In this document: positions 9,701 through 17,380 of the stretch, piece after piece
Numbering within the stretch: the stretch's first letter is position 1
Layout of the letters: the number at the start of each line of letters is the position of its first letter
Source: a virus
Length of the DNA: 31,512 nt
Direction: 5' to 3' (one strand)
Virus record (IMG/VR): IMGVR_UViG_3300008261_001882
Location: 1 to 31,512 of that record
The notes under the pieces: generated by a model
What the model was told of the DNA's origin: nothing
Database searches by the model: none
Seen by the model: only the letters and a program-made list of their open reading frames with translations
Position numbers and translations under genes: made by a program

Positions 9701-12700
9701 AAGTTAAGAGTGTAGGCTTCTAACAGTTTGTGTGATTTTGCAGCCTTGATAGTCAAGCTACTACCGTCGGCTAATGTAAACGTGCTTCCGCTAGGACTGG
9801 TAGATACTGTGAATGTGTTGTAAGTGGGCTGTGTACGAATATAATAAGTAGTTCCGCTTACAAAGTTATTAGCTGTGCTGGTAGGAATGATCCTGTCACC
9901 GATTCTCAGTTTATGATTACCACTGGTGGTAACCACATTAGAAGCAATAGTCGTGATAGTCAGCAATACTTGGAATATCGTCGGAGTGGCTGTATTGAAT
10001 AGTACTTCGTAAGGCCCGTTTGAATCTGGATAAGAGTTGAATTCCAGAACACGATAAACAGTATCCAGTGTCTCACGCAGTTTAAGACCAGTGGATGGTC
10101 TCACAGCAACATTTTCTAATCCGCCTGTGAGTAATATGATATTTGACTGTCTCAGGGTCATTTTTGTGCCATCAGCAACTACAGCAAACAGTCCTTCTGT
10201 GGCAGATCCTGTGCCTGTAGAGAGATTTAATCTTGCGACTCCCGCTGGTAGATCTGTAGTAGTCACTGAAGTTACAGGATAGCGGTATATGCTGTTAGTC
10301 GTAGAATGCAATATCTCTAGTTCTGAACCACCCAATGGGGTGTATTCATAATTGGTTACAAATATCAATAACCCACCGGCTACGTTAGCATATGCTCCGC
10401 TGGGGAAATAACAGTCCACACGCTGACTGAATTCTTCGTATATTGTAGAAGGTGTAGGGACCTCTAGTGGATCCGCACCTTCTGCTACCAAGGCATAGTT
10501 ACCGTGTGCGTTAGAACCTGCTACTGCCCGGATCTGTCCGCCTGTTACTGAGTAATAGGCAATATGACAGTAGTAGGTAAACATTGATACGGCTTCTGTA
10601 AGACCGCCGTTGGCCACAACTATTCCGTAGCCTAGGTCATTGATCTGTGTGAAGTCGTTACATAACATACTTCTATTACCAGGCATCAACAGTTCGTATC
10701 TGTTACCGTTGAAATCCACAAACTGTACCGCAGCAGACTGCAACTCAGCTCGATTGGTTTGAATAATATTTCGCACAGCAATATTATCGGCAGAGTATCC
10801 TACGAAACTGGGTTCGGTGATAGCTACCACTGCCTGCGCTGCTGTGAAATCAGCTGCACCGATGATCGAACTCATGTTAGTCATCAGAGTGTTGATGGTA
10901 GTTGCTTCTGTAGCTGTGGCAGCTGTGCCTGAAGTTCTACTCACACCAGAATAACTTGTAATAGGATTTAGATCTTGAACAACCTGTCCCAACAGATAAT
11001 TCAAATAAGTATGCCATGCAGCAGTTTTAGCCTTTGAGAGTCCTGAGTCAGTTATCACTGCTCCTGTGAGGTTGTTATAGAATTTCAATGCTCTGGTGCG
11101 TGTAGCTACATTACCACCATAGATAATATCATGTATCACAGCGTCTACAGCTTGTTGTGTCTGGAATTCGATCTCACCTGCTATGAACACATCCAGAGCA
11201 GTAAATGGTGCAGTAGGCGCAGCTATTTGAGCAGCAATATATCCCAGTATCTCAGCTATGGCATATTCTCTATTAGCAGACAGTAAATTATATGCACTGG
11301 TAACGTTAACTGATGCGCCAGCAGGCACCGTGAAGCTGATAGTTGGAACAGCAGCTACACCACGTGCAAGCACGTCTGCGATTGCGATGTTACTGAGATC
11401 TACAGTATCTTGAATAGCAGGATATGCAGTGATTAAATCATTTACTGAATCGTGTACAAATTCAATGGCCTCTATGGTAATAGCTCGTTGGTCCTGTAAT
11501 ACCACCGAGCTCTGGCTAAGTCTGTAAGTAATACCATTCTGACGAGTCCAGTAGTTGGTATTCAGTACAATATCTCGACCTAGTCCGTCTAAGATCAACC
11601 CAGTGTCTCTGCTACATGCAGCAGAATTATAGGTGAACACTGAGAACGGCCACGGTGTAGTTTCGTCTAAGATAAATGTAGCTGTGCTGCCGTCCTTGTC
11701 GTAGACAAAGTCTCTAACATAGTTGATTCTGTACACAGTATCGAAAACAATAAACGATGCTGGAAGTTCTGGGAATCTATCAAGATCACTAACTTCTAAT
11801 CTTGTGGTACTGATCACTGCATCAATATTGAATTCCAGATTACCTGCGAACCCGTCTGTGAACATTCCACCTGCCCATACCTGACGATCTTGACTGCGGC
11901 TGAACGAAGCACATTCTTGGAAATACGGTGATCTAGACAATATCTGACCTGTGGGATCCAATACCCCCATGAAGCCGCCATGACCGATAGCTGATATAGC
12001 CTGCCACCGCACAGTGTCGTTGGCCAAGAACACATCCATTTCTTCGTTTTCTAAAGGATAGTTCACTGAACCAGATCCGTCTATAACATCCTTGAATGCG
12101 TTAATCAACAGTACTATGACTGCATCTGATCCCAATTCTGATTGGAAAGCAGGGTCGATGGTCTGGAAGAACAGTGTTTGTTTTAATCCTGTGATCGCAG
12201 TGTTATCTATGACATCCTGCACAAGAGTATTGAACAGATCTATCACGGCCAAATACTGTGACAGCTGTGTGGTTATTACTGTATTACCAAGGTCATTTTG
12301 ATAATATTTCAGTGCGTTGGAAATAGTTCTATTATAACCACCTCGGTCGAGGTCAAACGTCATGTCATCGATTAACTGTCCAATGCTGCGTTTATAAAAA
12401 TTTCTGTTGTAGGTAAAGCTCGGACTGAACGGAGATACGCTATTGATTTTGTTGAAATCTATTCTCGCTACGATTTCTTCTTGAAGAAACGTTCTATTCA
12501 ATCTTATTAAATCAGCAGCAGATTCATATGCACCTTTGTTTTGTATTTTTGGATAAACAGGCTCAGTGATATCCTGCAGATAATGATAGCCGTACTCTGC
12601 CTGTGCAAGAGTCAATTGATCAGGAATAACATTCTGTGGACCCCAATTACCGGTAGTATCGTTATATACTTGACGTATGGTGTCTTGATTACCGATGGTT

Positions 12701-14514
12701 CTGTCTCTACGGAATTTTTGGAAAGCCCACGGTGAAGCCGAAGTTCCGGGACGAGGTCTAAATATCACTCGACGGAATTCATCTCCTACTATACTGACGT
12801 TAGGCGGAACTCTTAGAGGATAGTTTTCATAGTACTCGCCGCTTTCTACTAATATCGAAATCTGTATGTTTCTTGCGATGTCACCGTAGGTAATTGATTC
12901 GCCAATTTGAAAGGTACCGTATATGATATCTACATCAAAAATTTCATTGCCACCGCTGTCTAACGCACCTTGATGATCTAATATCTGTGCCAATGCTCCG
13001 CTGGTTTTACCACGAAGGAAAAGACCCTCACGAATGTCTCGTCCCCTAATAGCTTCAGGAGTTGAAGTTGTGACATCCCCGGTAAAATCTGTGCGTAGAC
13101 CATTGGTGAATAACAAGAATCTAGGAAGGTCGACTACGAAGGTAGGCAAGCTGACGAAGCCTGATCCTTTATCTGTGATGGTTACACTGGTTATAACTCC
13201 TGCGGTAACCACAGCAGTACCAAATGCTCCTGTACCGCCACCACCTGTGATTCTCACGGAAACTAAACTGTATCCTGTGCCTCCGTTGGTTATAGAAACT
13301 GATCCTACTTTGTAGGTAAGATTAAATGTGGCACCAGCACCGATTGGTCCAATGCCCACTGGCGCAGCACTGGTGCTGATTGTAGTCGACACGGCAGTTG
13401 CACCAGGCAGTGCAGAATACACACCAGTCGATATGACTCTAAAGGTTACGATTGCTCCGGGAGTAGTTAAAGTAGATAATACTTCAATAAAACAAGCACT
13501 GCCGCCGGCTGCTACAGTACCGCCTGCAACCTGTAATATATCACCGGCATAGTAGTTGGTACCTACACTATTCAACGTCGCGGTGTCCACGCTCATTCGT
13601 ACCGAACCTGCAAATCCTGTGCCTGAAATAGGAGAAGTGTCTACTGATGTCAATGCGCATTCTGATACACCGTTGTTGTATGTCAGAGTTTTTTCATAAG
13701 GTCCGATAATTGGTCTCGAATCATAAACCAATTCTTCTGCACGTTTTAGAGCTGCTTCAAGTGTGCGATAGGCGTAGGCCAATGCTCGACCTTGCAGAGC
13801 AGGTGATACTCCAGGACGATCGTCCTCGCCGCTGAGTGCTACATATAAATTAACACTAGATCCAAATGCTGAACTGTCTACATATTGTTTGGTAGCTGCA
13901 ATCAACCCTCCGTACAATTCATCATCGTCTGGTTCTGGACTTCTTGAAAGAATCAAAGGCCCGCTCATACGTCCAAAACTTACGTCTACGGTGCCTGTTG
14001 CAGGATCAATAGCATCTACGCCTGCTCTAGCAATTTTAGAATCGGCGTAGTTTTTGTTGACTAATTCCGTTGAAAATATAGGAGCCAACGGAGTAATTGT
14101 AGTTCCAGCATCAATAATACGATATTGATTACCGCCAGAACGCAGAGAAAGATCGCCACCTAATTGAGGTGTGGTGTCTGCTACAATTTCAGCAAAGTCT
14201 GCATTGACAGATATTTCGTTGGGGTTAGTAGTGAAATCGATACTGATACCTGATCCGGCAACCAGTTTCTTAAATGCCAATCCCGATTCAGTGTTGTTCA
14301 CAGTGACCACTGGAGTATTTCCAGTAGCCGGATCATTTTGCCCTACATAGGTAGCTGGTGCGTCTTCAAGACCAGTAAATTTTAATCTTTCGCCGAGTCC
14401 TAGCGAGCTATACAGTTCTCTAAAGTTGTCATTGACTTTACGGAATGAATCTCTTATACTGTCGCCGGTACCGTCGTTGCCAACTGCGCCGATATCAATA
14501 GTCTTTCTTGCCAT
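6784..14514 (-). CDS. giant tail-fibre protein (2576 residues)
   Basis: One open frame of 7.7 kb makes this the largest gene here. Residues 1-38 are the docking module (T-I-D-I-G, N-D-G-T-G-D, I-R-D-S-F-R-K-V-N-D-N-F-R-E-L-Y). The body alternates Gly/Thr/Ser-rich beta segments with helical stretches. An example is the region after R-L-N-R-T-F-L-Q-E-E-I, with D-D-M-T-F-D-L-D-R-G-G-Y-N-R and A-L-K-Y-Y, a pattern I associate with long marine-phage fibres. Residues 2445-2576 form a distinct C-terminal domain (S-A-D-L-A-E-Y-Y-E, F-G-G-D-x-E-V-T-V, R-V-A-G-V-V-S, A-L-Q-G-R-V-P). It resembles the autoproteolytic/chaperone domains ending phage tailspikes (Peptidase_G2 type); whether it cleaves is unknown. 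It is probably the long distal fibre. Confidence 0.75.
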   Translation of the reverse strand: MARKTIDIGAVGNDGTGDSIRDSFRKVNDNFRELYSSLGLGERLKFTGLEDAPATYVGQNDPATGNTPVVTVNNTESGLAFKKLVAGSGISIDFTTNPNEISVNADFAEIVADTTPQLGGDLSLRSGGNQYRIIDAGTTITPLAPIFSTELVNKNYADSKIARAGVDAIDPATGTVDVSFGRMSGPLILSRSPEPDDDELYGGLIAATKQYVDSSAFGSSVNLYVALSGEDDRPGVSPALQGRALAYAYRTLEAALKRAEELVYDSRPIIGPYEKTLTYNNGVSECALTSVDTSPISGTGFAGSVRMSVDTATLNSVGTNYYAGDILQVAGGTVAAGGSACFIEVLSTLTTPGAIVTFRVISTGVYSALPGATAVSTTISTSAAPVGIGPIGAGATFNLTYKVGSVSITNGGTGYSLVSVRITGGGGTGAFGTAVVTAGVITSVTITDKGSGFVSLPTFVVDLPRFLLFTNGLRTDFTGDVTTSTPEAIRGRDIREGLFLRGKTSGALAQILDHQGALDSGGNEIFDVDIIYGTFQIGESITYGDIARNIQISILVESGEYYENYPLRVPPNVSIVGDEFRRVIFRPRPGTSASPWAFQKFRRDRTIGNQDTIRQVYNDTTGNWGPQNVIPDQLTLAQAEYGYHYLQDITEPVYPKIQNKGAYESAADLIRLNRTFLQEEIVARIDFNKINSVSPFSPSFTYNRNFYKRSIGQLIDDMTFDLDRGGYNRTISNALKYYQNDLGNTVITTQLSQYLAVIDLFNTLVQDVIDNTAITGLKQTLFFQTIDPAFQSELGSDAVIVLLINAFKDVIDGSGSVNYPLENEEMDVFLANDTVRWQAISAIGHGGFMGVLDPTGQILSRSPYFQECASFSRSQDRQVWAGGMFTDGFAGNLEFNIDAVISTTRLEVSDLDRFPELPASFIVFDTVYRINYVRDFVYDKDGSTATFILDETTPWPFSVFTYNSAACSRDTGLILDGLGRDIVLNTNYWTRQNGITYRLSQSSVVLQDQRAITIEAIEFVHDSVNDLITAYPAIQDTVDLSNIAIADVLARGVAAVPTISFTVPAGASVNVTSAYNLLSANREYAIAEILGYIAAQIAAPTAPFTALDVFIAGEIEFQTQQAVDAVIHDIIYGGNVATRTRALKFYNNLTGAVITDSGLSKAKTAAWHTYLNYLLGQVVQDLNPITSYSGVSRTSGTAATATEATTINTLMTNMSSIIGAADFTAAQAVVAITEPSFVGYSADNIAVRNIIQTNRAELQSAAVQFVDFNGNRYELLMPGNRSMLCNDFTQINDLGYGIVVANGGLTEAVSMFTYYCHIAYYSVTGGQIRAVAGSNAHGNYALVAEGADPLEVPTPSTIYEEFSQRVDCYFPSGAYANVAGGLLIFVTNYEYTPLGGSELEILHSTTNSIYRYPVTSVTTTDLPAGVARLNLSTGTGSATEGLFAVVADGTKMTLRQSNIILLTGGLENVAVRPSTGLKLRETLDTVYRVLEFNSYPDSNGPYEVLFNTATPTIFQVLLTITTIASNVVTTSGNHKLRIGDRIIPTSTANNFVSGTTYYIRTQPTYNTFTVSTSPSGSTFTLADGSSLTIKAAKSHKLLEAYTLNFNVPIAEITGTISGTTLSVSSLLSGTIAAGMVLSGSGITVGTTIVSGSGSTWTISVSHTIAVAIPMTGTGALPAPLAAGQLYYVLPNNLTDTAFSVSTQKNGAATSITTSGVGVQRYNLAGLTLTQTRENYNYIDITVIQPGEFITATPTGTTCTISIANPAVITLASHGFAAGDVIKFTTTGSLPTGISMLNRYFVLSAGLALNSFRISAQLGGDAVETTGTQSGTQKVGKVTGSAGDSVFAVVAISQSEISRTQGSKFVYLGEEYIINSYQPEAVTNQPFGRLILNRPLVNGINNLDSAYTIKAGVPIRSSGSLGTLTIRISLTRVTGHDLLEIGTGSYADTNYPKEIYGSSVNPLNPANEVEERDVGRVFYVTTDQFGNFSVGPYFRVDQGTGQVTFSSSIALSNLDGIGFKRGVPVSEFSTDSGFIDNAIDTVPTENATRIYIERRLGLTHDGAVVGIGQLIPTITGGYMALDGQLGMKSNMNLNNNKIINVTDATDPQDAVNLRSLTLDNFQNWAGSNPQGGQFMIFTGVGNTLINATITGDLTLDLRTGVDSTVNNIDVQLNAGVVNNAEVNAAAAIAQSKLNMVIAATQAAAPTGTAAVIQAANGLSSFNSSDFVVTNGWVTLKANSVQLGDLEQMAPDTLIGNSSISTANAAAVAFTTVVDEGLAIKKSQYSSAGFLRRTGASTASDANYVMVAGSAGSSSSTGNGEVVVRDSSGDFGGRTIDVQNIKIDANLAIDTASTTATDGYIRYYGFDSAGGILIQTSSSVAANRKTAYWNNFHEFKTQNGVSDAPITCSTVTATSIQVQTLTTGGNTTAGTITGRWTLSGTSPNESRLQATYSADLAEYYEGDQEYEVGTVLIFGGDKEVTVTNTQGDNRVAGVVSNTAAFAMYEGCPGLKNLVALQGRVPCKVVGKIRKGEMLVTSRIPGVAVAGGNDIKVGTVVGKALVDYDNDHIGTIEIAVGRT

Positions 14515-14546
14515 GGTTATAATCCTAGATTGAGCAAATGCTCTAA

Positions 14547-14553
14547 TATTTAG
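14547..14553 (-). promoter_or_regulatory. possible late-type promoter element (CTAAATA) for the fibre region
   Basis: In the 72-nt gap between the divergent giant fibre and zinc-ribbon genes the minus strand reads GGGCTAAATATT, about 32 nt before the fibre ATG at 14514. The same CTAAATA heptamer occurs on the plus strand ahead of the basic-protein gene at 16123. Position and similarity to the T4 late core TATAAATA suggest a late promoter for the fibre genes. No experimental support is available. Confidence 0.4.
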
Positions 14554-14586
14554 CCCAAAGTTTTATAAGCCGGATGTAAATACTAG

Positions 14587-14874
14587 ATGTTCCTCAAGAT
14601 TAAAACCCAGCAAAATCAATATCATAGACTCAGTAAAAACGGAGTCGAGCATCAATACAAAAGAAAAAAGACTGTAGCAGTATTGAGATGTGATGCCTGT
14701 GATGTGATATTTGAACGCGACCTCAAACACATGGATAAGAAACGGCTCAGCAACAATTTCTTTCATTGTTGTGGGTCCTGCGATGCTAAAAGATTTGCTC
14801 AACGCAAGGGCGTAGAACAGAAGCAGATATGGAATATGCCAGCCAGCGTAGATCTGCCGGTGTCTAAATTCTAA
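14587..14874 (+). CDS. small Cys4 zinc-ribbon protein, function unknown
   Basis: This 95-residue basic protein is one of only two plus-strand genes. C35-x2-C38 and C62-x2-C65 (with an extra C61) form a likely zinc ribbon, separated by a basic helix (R-D-L-K-H-M-D-K-K-R-L). The N-terminal third is also rich in Lys, Arg and His, and the C-terminus has a P-A-S-x-D-L-P-V segment. I recognise close relatives in marine T4-like phages, where it has no assigned function; nucleic-acid or protein binding is an inference. The ATG at 14587 has no good Shine-Dalgarno, and a GTAAATA lies just 4 nt upstream. The 3' end overlaps the convergent iscA gene by 11 bp. A minus-strand frame across the same region has no recognisable protein features and is rejected. 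Confidence 0.75.
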   Translation: MFLKIKTQQNQYHRLSKNGVEHQYKRKKTVAVLRCDACDVIFERDLKHMDKKRLSNNFFHCCGSCDAKRFAQRKGVEQKQIWNMPASVDLPVSKF

Positions 14875-15190
14875 ACGATTCACCGCAGCCGCAGCGGTCA
14901 CGTTCGTTTGGATTGACGAAATCGAATCCTTCATTGAGTCCATTGCGGACCCAATCCATAGTTAACCCATTGAGATATGCTAAACTTTTGGCATCAACTA
15001 AAACCACGAAGTCTTTTTGAGCAAAATTAGTTACGCCATCTTCCGATGTATATTCATCTACATATTCTATGGTATATGCTAGACCGCTGCACCCTGTGGT
15101 TCTGACACCCAATCGAATACCCACGCCTTTACCTCGACGTTCTAAATTTTGCTTGACTTTTTTAGCTGCTGTGTCGGTTACGGTAATCAT
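14864..15190 (-). CDS. iscA: IscA/HesB-family iron-sulfur carrier
   Basis: This 108-residue A-type carrier protein binds iron or an Fe-S cluster and passes it to target apoproteins. All three family cysteines are present: C34 in T-T-G-C-S-G, and C100 and C102 in the C-terminal C-G-C-G-E-S-F motif. The length matches bacterial IscA (about 107). The start codon lies inside the end of iscU (29-nt overlap, different frame), so translation is probably coupled. HesB/IscA-like genes are known in marine phages. Finding one directly after iscU and a superoxide dismutase suggests a dedicated Fe-S maintenance cassette. No cysteine desulfurase is in the window, so sulfur would have to come from the host. 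Confidence 0.92.
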   Translation of the reverse strand: MITVTDTAAKKVKQNLERRGKGVGIRLGVRTTGCSGLAYTIEYVDEYTSEDGVTNFAQKDFVVLVDAKSLAYLNGLTMDWVRNGLNEGFDFVNPNERDRCGCGESFRI

Positions 15191-15548
15191 TTACGGCCGC
15201 TGTGATAGCATCTTCTGCTAGAATTGAACAATGTATCTTAACTGGGGGTAGGGCTAACTCTTGGGCGATGTTGGAGTTTTTGATTGTTCCAGCTTGGTCG
15301 AGGGTTTTGCCTTTAAGCCATTCTGTAACGAGGCTCGAGCTTGCGATAGCCGATCCGCAGCCATACGTTTTAAATTTTGCATCTGTAATAATACCTGTAT
15401 CATCGTCCACCTTTATCTGTAGTTTCATAACATCACCGCAAGCGGGAGCACCAACCATTCCAGTACCAATTGTAGGATCATCTTTTGGAAATGAGCCTAC
15501 GTTGCGTGGATTTTCGTAATGATCAATTACTTTGTCCGAGTACGCCAT
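15162..15548 (-). CDS. iscU: IscU/NifU-N-type Fe-S cluster scaffold protein
   Basis: This 128-residue scaffold protein is where new Fe-S clusters are assembled before transfer. The three ligand cysteines C37, C64 and C107 are present, with the conserved Asp at 39 (A-C-G-D). Also present are the Y-G-C-G-S-A-I-A-S-S motif and the L-P-P-V-K chaperone-recognition motif at 100-104. Length and spacing match bacterial IscU almost exactly, so nothing essential looks lost. A strong GGAGGG six nt upstream of the ATG at 15548 fixes the start, even though the gene begins 26 nt inside the end of the superoxide dismutase gene. iscA overlaps its own 3' end. The L-P-P-V-K motif implies use of the host HscA/DnaK-type chaperone, which is an inference. 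Confidence 0.93.
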   Translation of the reverse strand: MAYSDKVIDHYENPRNVGSFPKDDPTIGTGMVGAPACGDVMKLQIKVDDDTGIITDAKFKTYGCGSAIASSSLVTEWLKGKTLDQAGTIKNSNIAQELALPPVKIHCSILAEDAITAAVNDYRNRHSS

Positions 15549-16080
15549 TTATTACCCTCCAATTGATTATCTTCCATATGTTAGATAGATAGCTTTTTTT
15601 ATCTGCCTGATAGTCTAATGCCCAAGCGTGTTCCCACCAATCTATCAATAGTACAATATCGTTCCTGATTTCGTGATTGACGATGGTTTTAATTTCACCG
15701 TCTCTGGCCAGATACACCCATCCGCTGCCCTGTATCTTCATGGCAGTCTTTTCGACCTCACTCTTAAATGCATCAAAAGTTTTGAAATGTTTTTCTATAA
15801 ACTGTAAAATAGCATCATAGGGTCTATTAGAACCTTCGGGCGGTGCCAACTGTCCAAAGTAGATATTATGTAAAAAAGCACCAGCTTCGTTGAAATCGTC
15901 ATCACCTTCGCCCTTGTTGTAACGATCAACATAGGCCTTGTACAATGTACCGTAGTGATAATCTATGGTTGCTTTGCTTTTTACTGGTGCAAGATCATCA
16001 TCGGCATAGGGCAGAGTCAGCTGAATTAGTTTGTCTTTGCGACCTTCAACTATGAATTTTTGTATAAAATTGTATGCCAT
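15523..16080 (-). CDS. Fe/Mn-family superoxide dismutase
   Basis: This 185-residue enzyme is predicted to convert superoxide to oxygen and hydrogen peroxide. The N-terminal domain has L-P-Y-A-D-D-D-L followed by the first metal ligand H42 in I-D-Y-H-Y-G. The second ligand is H71 in A-F-L-H-N-I-Y-F. The C-terminal domain has G-S-G-W (118-121), then D147 and H151 in D-W-W-E-H-A and a D-Y-Q stretch, so all four metal ligands are present. The usual second-sphere His of H-Y-G-K-H is Leu here. An N-H pair near 135-136 sits about where archaeal family members have an outer-sphere His. About 20 extra residues precede the fold, and no signal peptide is visible, so it should act in the cytoplasm. Metal preference cannot be read from sequence. 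It is first in an overlapping cassette with iscU and iscA. Confidence 0.88.
   Translation of the reverse strand: MAYNFIQKFIVEGRKDKLIQLTLPYADDDLAPVKSKATIDYHYGTLYKAYVDRYNKGEGDDDFNEAGAFLHNIYFGQLAPPEGSNRPYDAILQFIEKHFKTFDAFKSEVEKTAMKIQGSGWVYLARDGEIKTIVNHEIRNDIVLLIDWWEHAWALDYQADKKSYLSNIWKIINWRVINGVLGQSN
15555..15560 (-). promoter_or_regulatory. strong ribosome binding site for iscU
   Basis: GGAGGG on the minus strand sits six nt before the iscU ATG at 15548 and is embedded in the last codons of the superoxide dismutase gene. It decides the iscU start and suggests iscU is translated at a high rate independently of read-through from upstream. Confidence 0.8.
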
Positions 16081-16094
16081 GCTTGTATTTACCG

Positions 16095-16101
16095 CTAAAT
16101 A
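16095..16101 (+). promoter_or_regulatory. possible late-type promoter element (CTAAATA)
   Basis: The plus strand of the 42-nt gap between the divergent dismutase and basic-protein genes reads CGCTAAATAAC, 21 nt ahead of the ATG at 16123. It is the same heptamer as at 14547-14553 on the minus strand. With the Shine-Dalgarno that follows, it would give a short normal leader. The call is based on motif and position only. Confidence 0.35.
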
Positions 16102-16107
16102 ACCTAC

Positions 16108-16113
16108 AAGGAG
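16108..16113 (+). promoter_or_regulatory. ribosome binding site of the basic 80-residue protein
   Basis: AAGGAG lies nine nt before the ATG at 16123. This strong site is the main argument that the short, low-complexity plus-strand frame is a real gene. Confidence 0.8.
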
Positions 16114-16122
16114 ATTTTTAAT

Positions 16123-16365
16123 ATGCTAGGATTATTGAAAAAAATGTTCGGAGTTAAGCCAGCTGAAGTAGCCCCGGCAGTAGAATCAGCACCTTACAAG
16201 GTACCTGAGCCAGCCCCTGTCACACCAATTCCATTGGTAGTTGAAGCTACGACAGCAGCAGAAGTCACTGCTCAAAACAAAGCGGTAGCAGTAGCTAAGG
16301 CTAAAAAAGCACCTGCTAAGAAAGCAGCAGCGCCGAAGGCTCCTCGCAAGCCAAAGACTTCTTAA
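16123..16365 (+). CDS. Lys/Ala/Pro-rich basic protein, histone-tail-like
   Basis: This 80-residue protein has three visible parts. An amphipathic N-terminus (M-L-G-L-L-K-K-M-F-G) could touch membrane. A Pro/Val/Glu-rich linker spans about 12-45. The C-terminal 30 residues are made almost only of Lys, Ala, Pro and Arg (A-K-K-A-P-A-K-K-A-A-A-P-K). The tail resembles the disordered arms of histone H1-like and other nucleic-acid-binding proteins, so charge-driven DNA or RNA binding is plausible, though low-complexity tails mislead easily. The start is supported by AAGGAG at nine nt and a TAAATA-type element further upstream. The gene is divergent from the dismutase, and its 3' end overlaps the convergent endonuclease gene by 50 bp. 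I know no named family for it. Confidence 0.7.
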   Translation: MLGLLKKMFGVKPAEVAPAVESAPYKVPEPAPVTPIPLVVEATTAAEVTAQNKAVAVAKAKKAPAKKAAAPKAPRKPKTS

Positions 16366-17380
16366 TAGATTTGTCTTGCTCGTATAGAGCAAATGAAGCC
16401 AAGTTCTTGGCTTTGCTTTCGCACATGATGTCAAATTGGTCTCTGAAGGTCAACGCCCACGTATTGACCGCAGTGTTCCAATAGAATTCACTGTGTGCTC
16501 TCAGCTTGGCTTTTTTGTAGCCCTGCTCTAAGAGGGACGAAAGATCGGGGCGGATGTGTCCGGGATGTGCAATAAGACAGTCTTCCCGTGATACACTATA
16601 ATGTATAACAGGGCGCACACCGCGCCAACTATCAGCAATCCTTTTAACACGGTCGTCATTCGGTTCAATATATTCTCCAGTTTTAATCCAATGGTGATGT
16701 ATGTCTAAGACCAAAGCACAGTCTTTGACTAATTCAATGCTGTGTTCTATACCCCAGGTCATTTCATCGTTTTCTATAGTAAGGCAGTTTCGGGCTTCGG
16801 GAGTCATCCGTGCCAAAGCACTACGGATACCGGGTGGACCTTGTCTGCCAGCGATATGCACATTGATCTTAAAGTCTTGAAACGTCTTACCATACCCCAT
16901 CCAGCGAGCCATGTCCACATGATATTCAAACTCCTCTATGCTACGATCAACAATATCGGGATTATCAGATGCCAGCACAGTGAACTGGCCAGGGTGAAAA
17001 CTGAGACGAACACCACGATCTCTAGCAATACGCCCCACCTCAGCAAAATGCTGTTGGGCATATGCGACCACATGGCCTTGACGCCAAAACCAGCTGTAAT
17101 TACGCTCAGTATAAACAGGCAGCACATCACTGCCAATACGCACCATGCGAAGTTCGTCATCTAAGGTACCTACTCTTTCTACAAGTTTGCGAACTGATTC
17201 AATGTTTCTTACCATGAGATCCCATAGTCTCTGCTCTGCTACATCAGCAGTCTGGCGTTTGAGCCAAGCCACTGTAGTTGACCCTGTATTGAGCTCACGG
17301 TCACGAGCATTGATTTTCATTCCGTCAACTTCGGAAGGATCATTGATCCATTTGCAGGCAAAGCCTATACGATTAGTCAT
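16316..17380 (-). CDS. uvsE: UV-damage endonuclease (UvdE/UVDE family)
   Basis: This 354-residue TIM-barrel nuclease is expected to nick DNA 5' of UV photoproducts and other lesions, starting excision repair without UvrABC. Family motifs in order from the chosen start are: R-I-G-F-A-C-K at the N-terminus, R-I-G-S-D-V-L-P, F-H-P-G-Q-F, N-V-H-I-A-G, L-T-I-E-N-D-E, L-D-I-H-H-H-W, H-Y-S-V-S and R-A-H-S-E-F-Y-W. These supply the His/Glu/Asp metal ligands. I start it at the ATG at 17380, where AGGA sits seven nt upstream; the in-frame GTG at 17407 would add nine unrelated residues. It overlaps the preceding 76-residue gene by 8 nt, and both follow the sigma70-type promoter at 17610-17638. The last 50 bp overlap the convergent basic-protein gene. 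Confidence 0.9.
   Translation of the reverse strand: MTNRIGFACKWINDPSEVDGMKINARDRELNTGSTTVAWLKRQTADVAEQRLWDLMVRNIESVRKLVERVGTLDDELRMVRIGSDVLPVYTERNYSWFWRQGHVVAYAQQHFAEVGRIARDRGVRLSFHPGQFTVLASDNPDIVDRSIEEFEYHVDMARWMGYGKTFQDFKINVHIAGRQGPPGIRSALARMTPEARNCLTIENDEMTWGIEHSIELVKDCALVLDIHHHWIKTGEYIEPNDDRVKRIADSWRGVRPVIHYSVSREDCLIAHPGHIRPDLSSLLEQGYKKAKLRAHSEFYWNTAVNTWALTFRDQFDIMCESKAKNLASFALYEQDKSIKKSLACEEPSALLLS

Noticed and set aside
14515-14586. tRNA or other RNA gene in the 72-nt divergent gap
   Set aside because: No cloverleaf or conserved tRNA T-loop could be found; the gap only offers promoter-like AT-rich sequence.
14563-14943. 126-codon minus-strand frame antisense to the zinc-ribbon gene
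   Set aside because: It runs through the zinc-ribbon gene and the end of iscA, shows no family pattern, and the opposing frame has a recognisable Cys4 protein.
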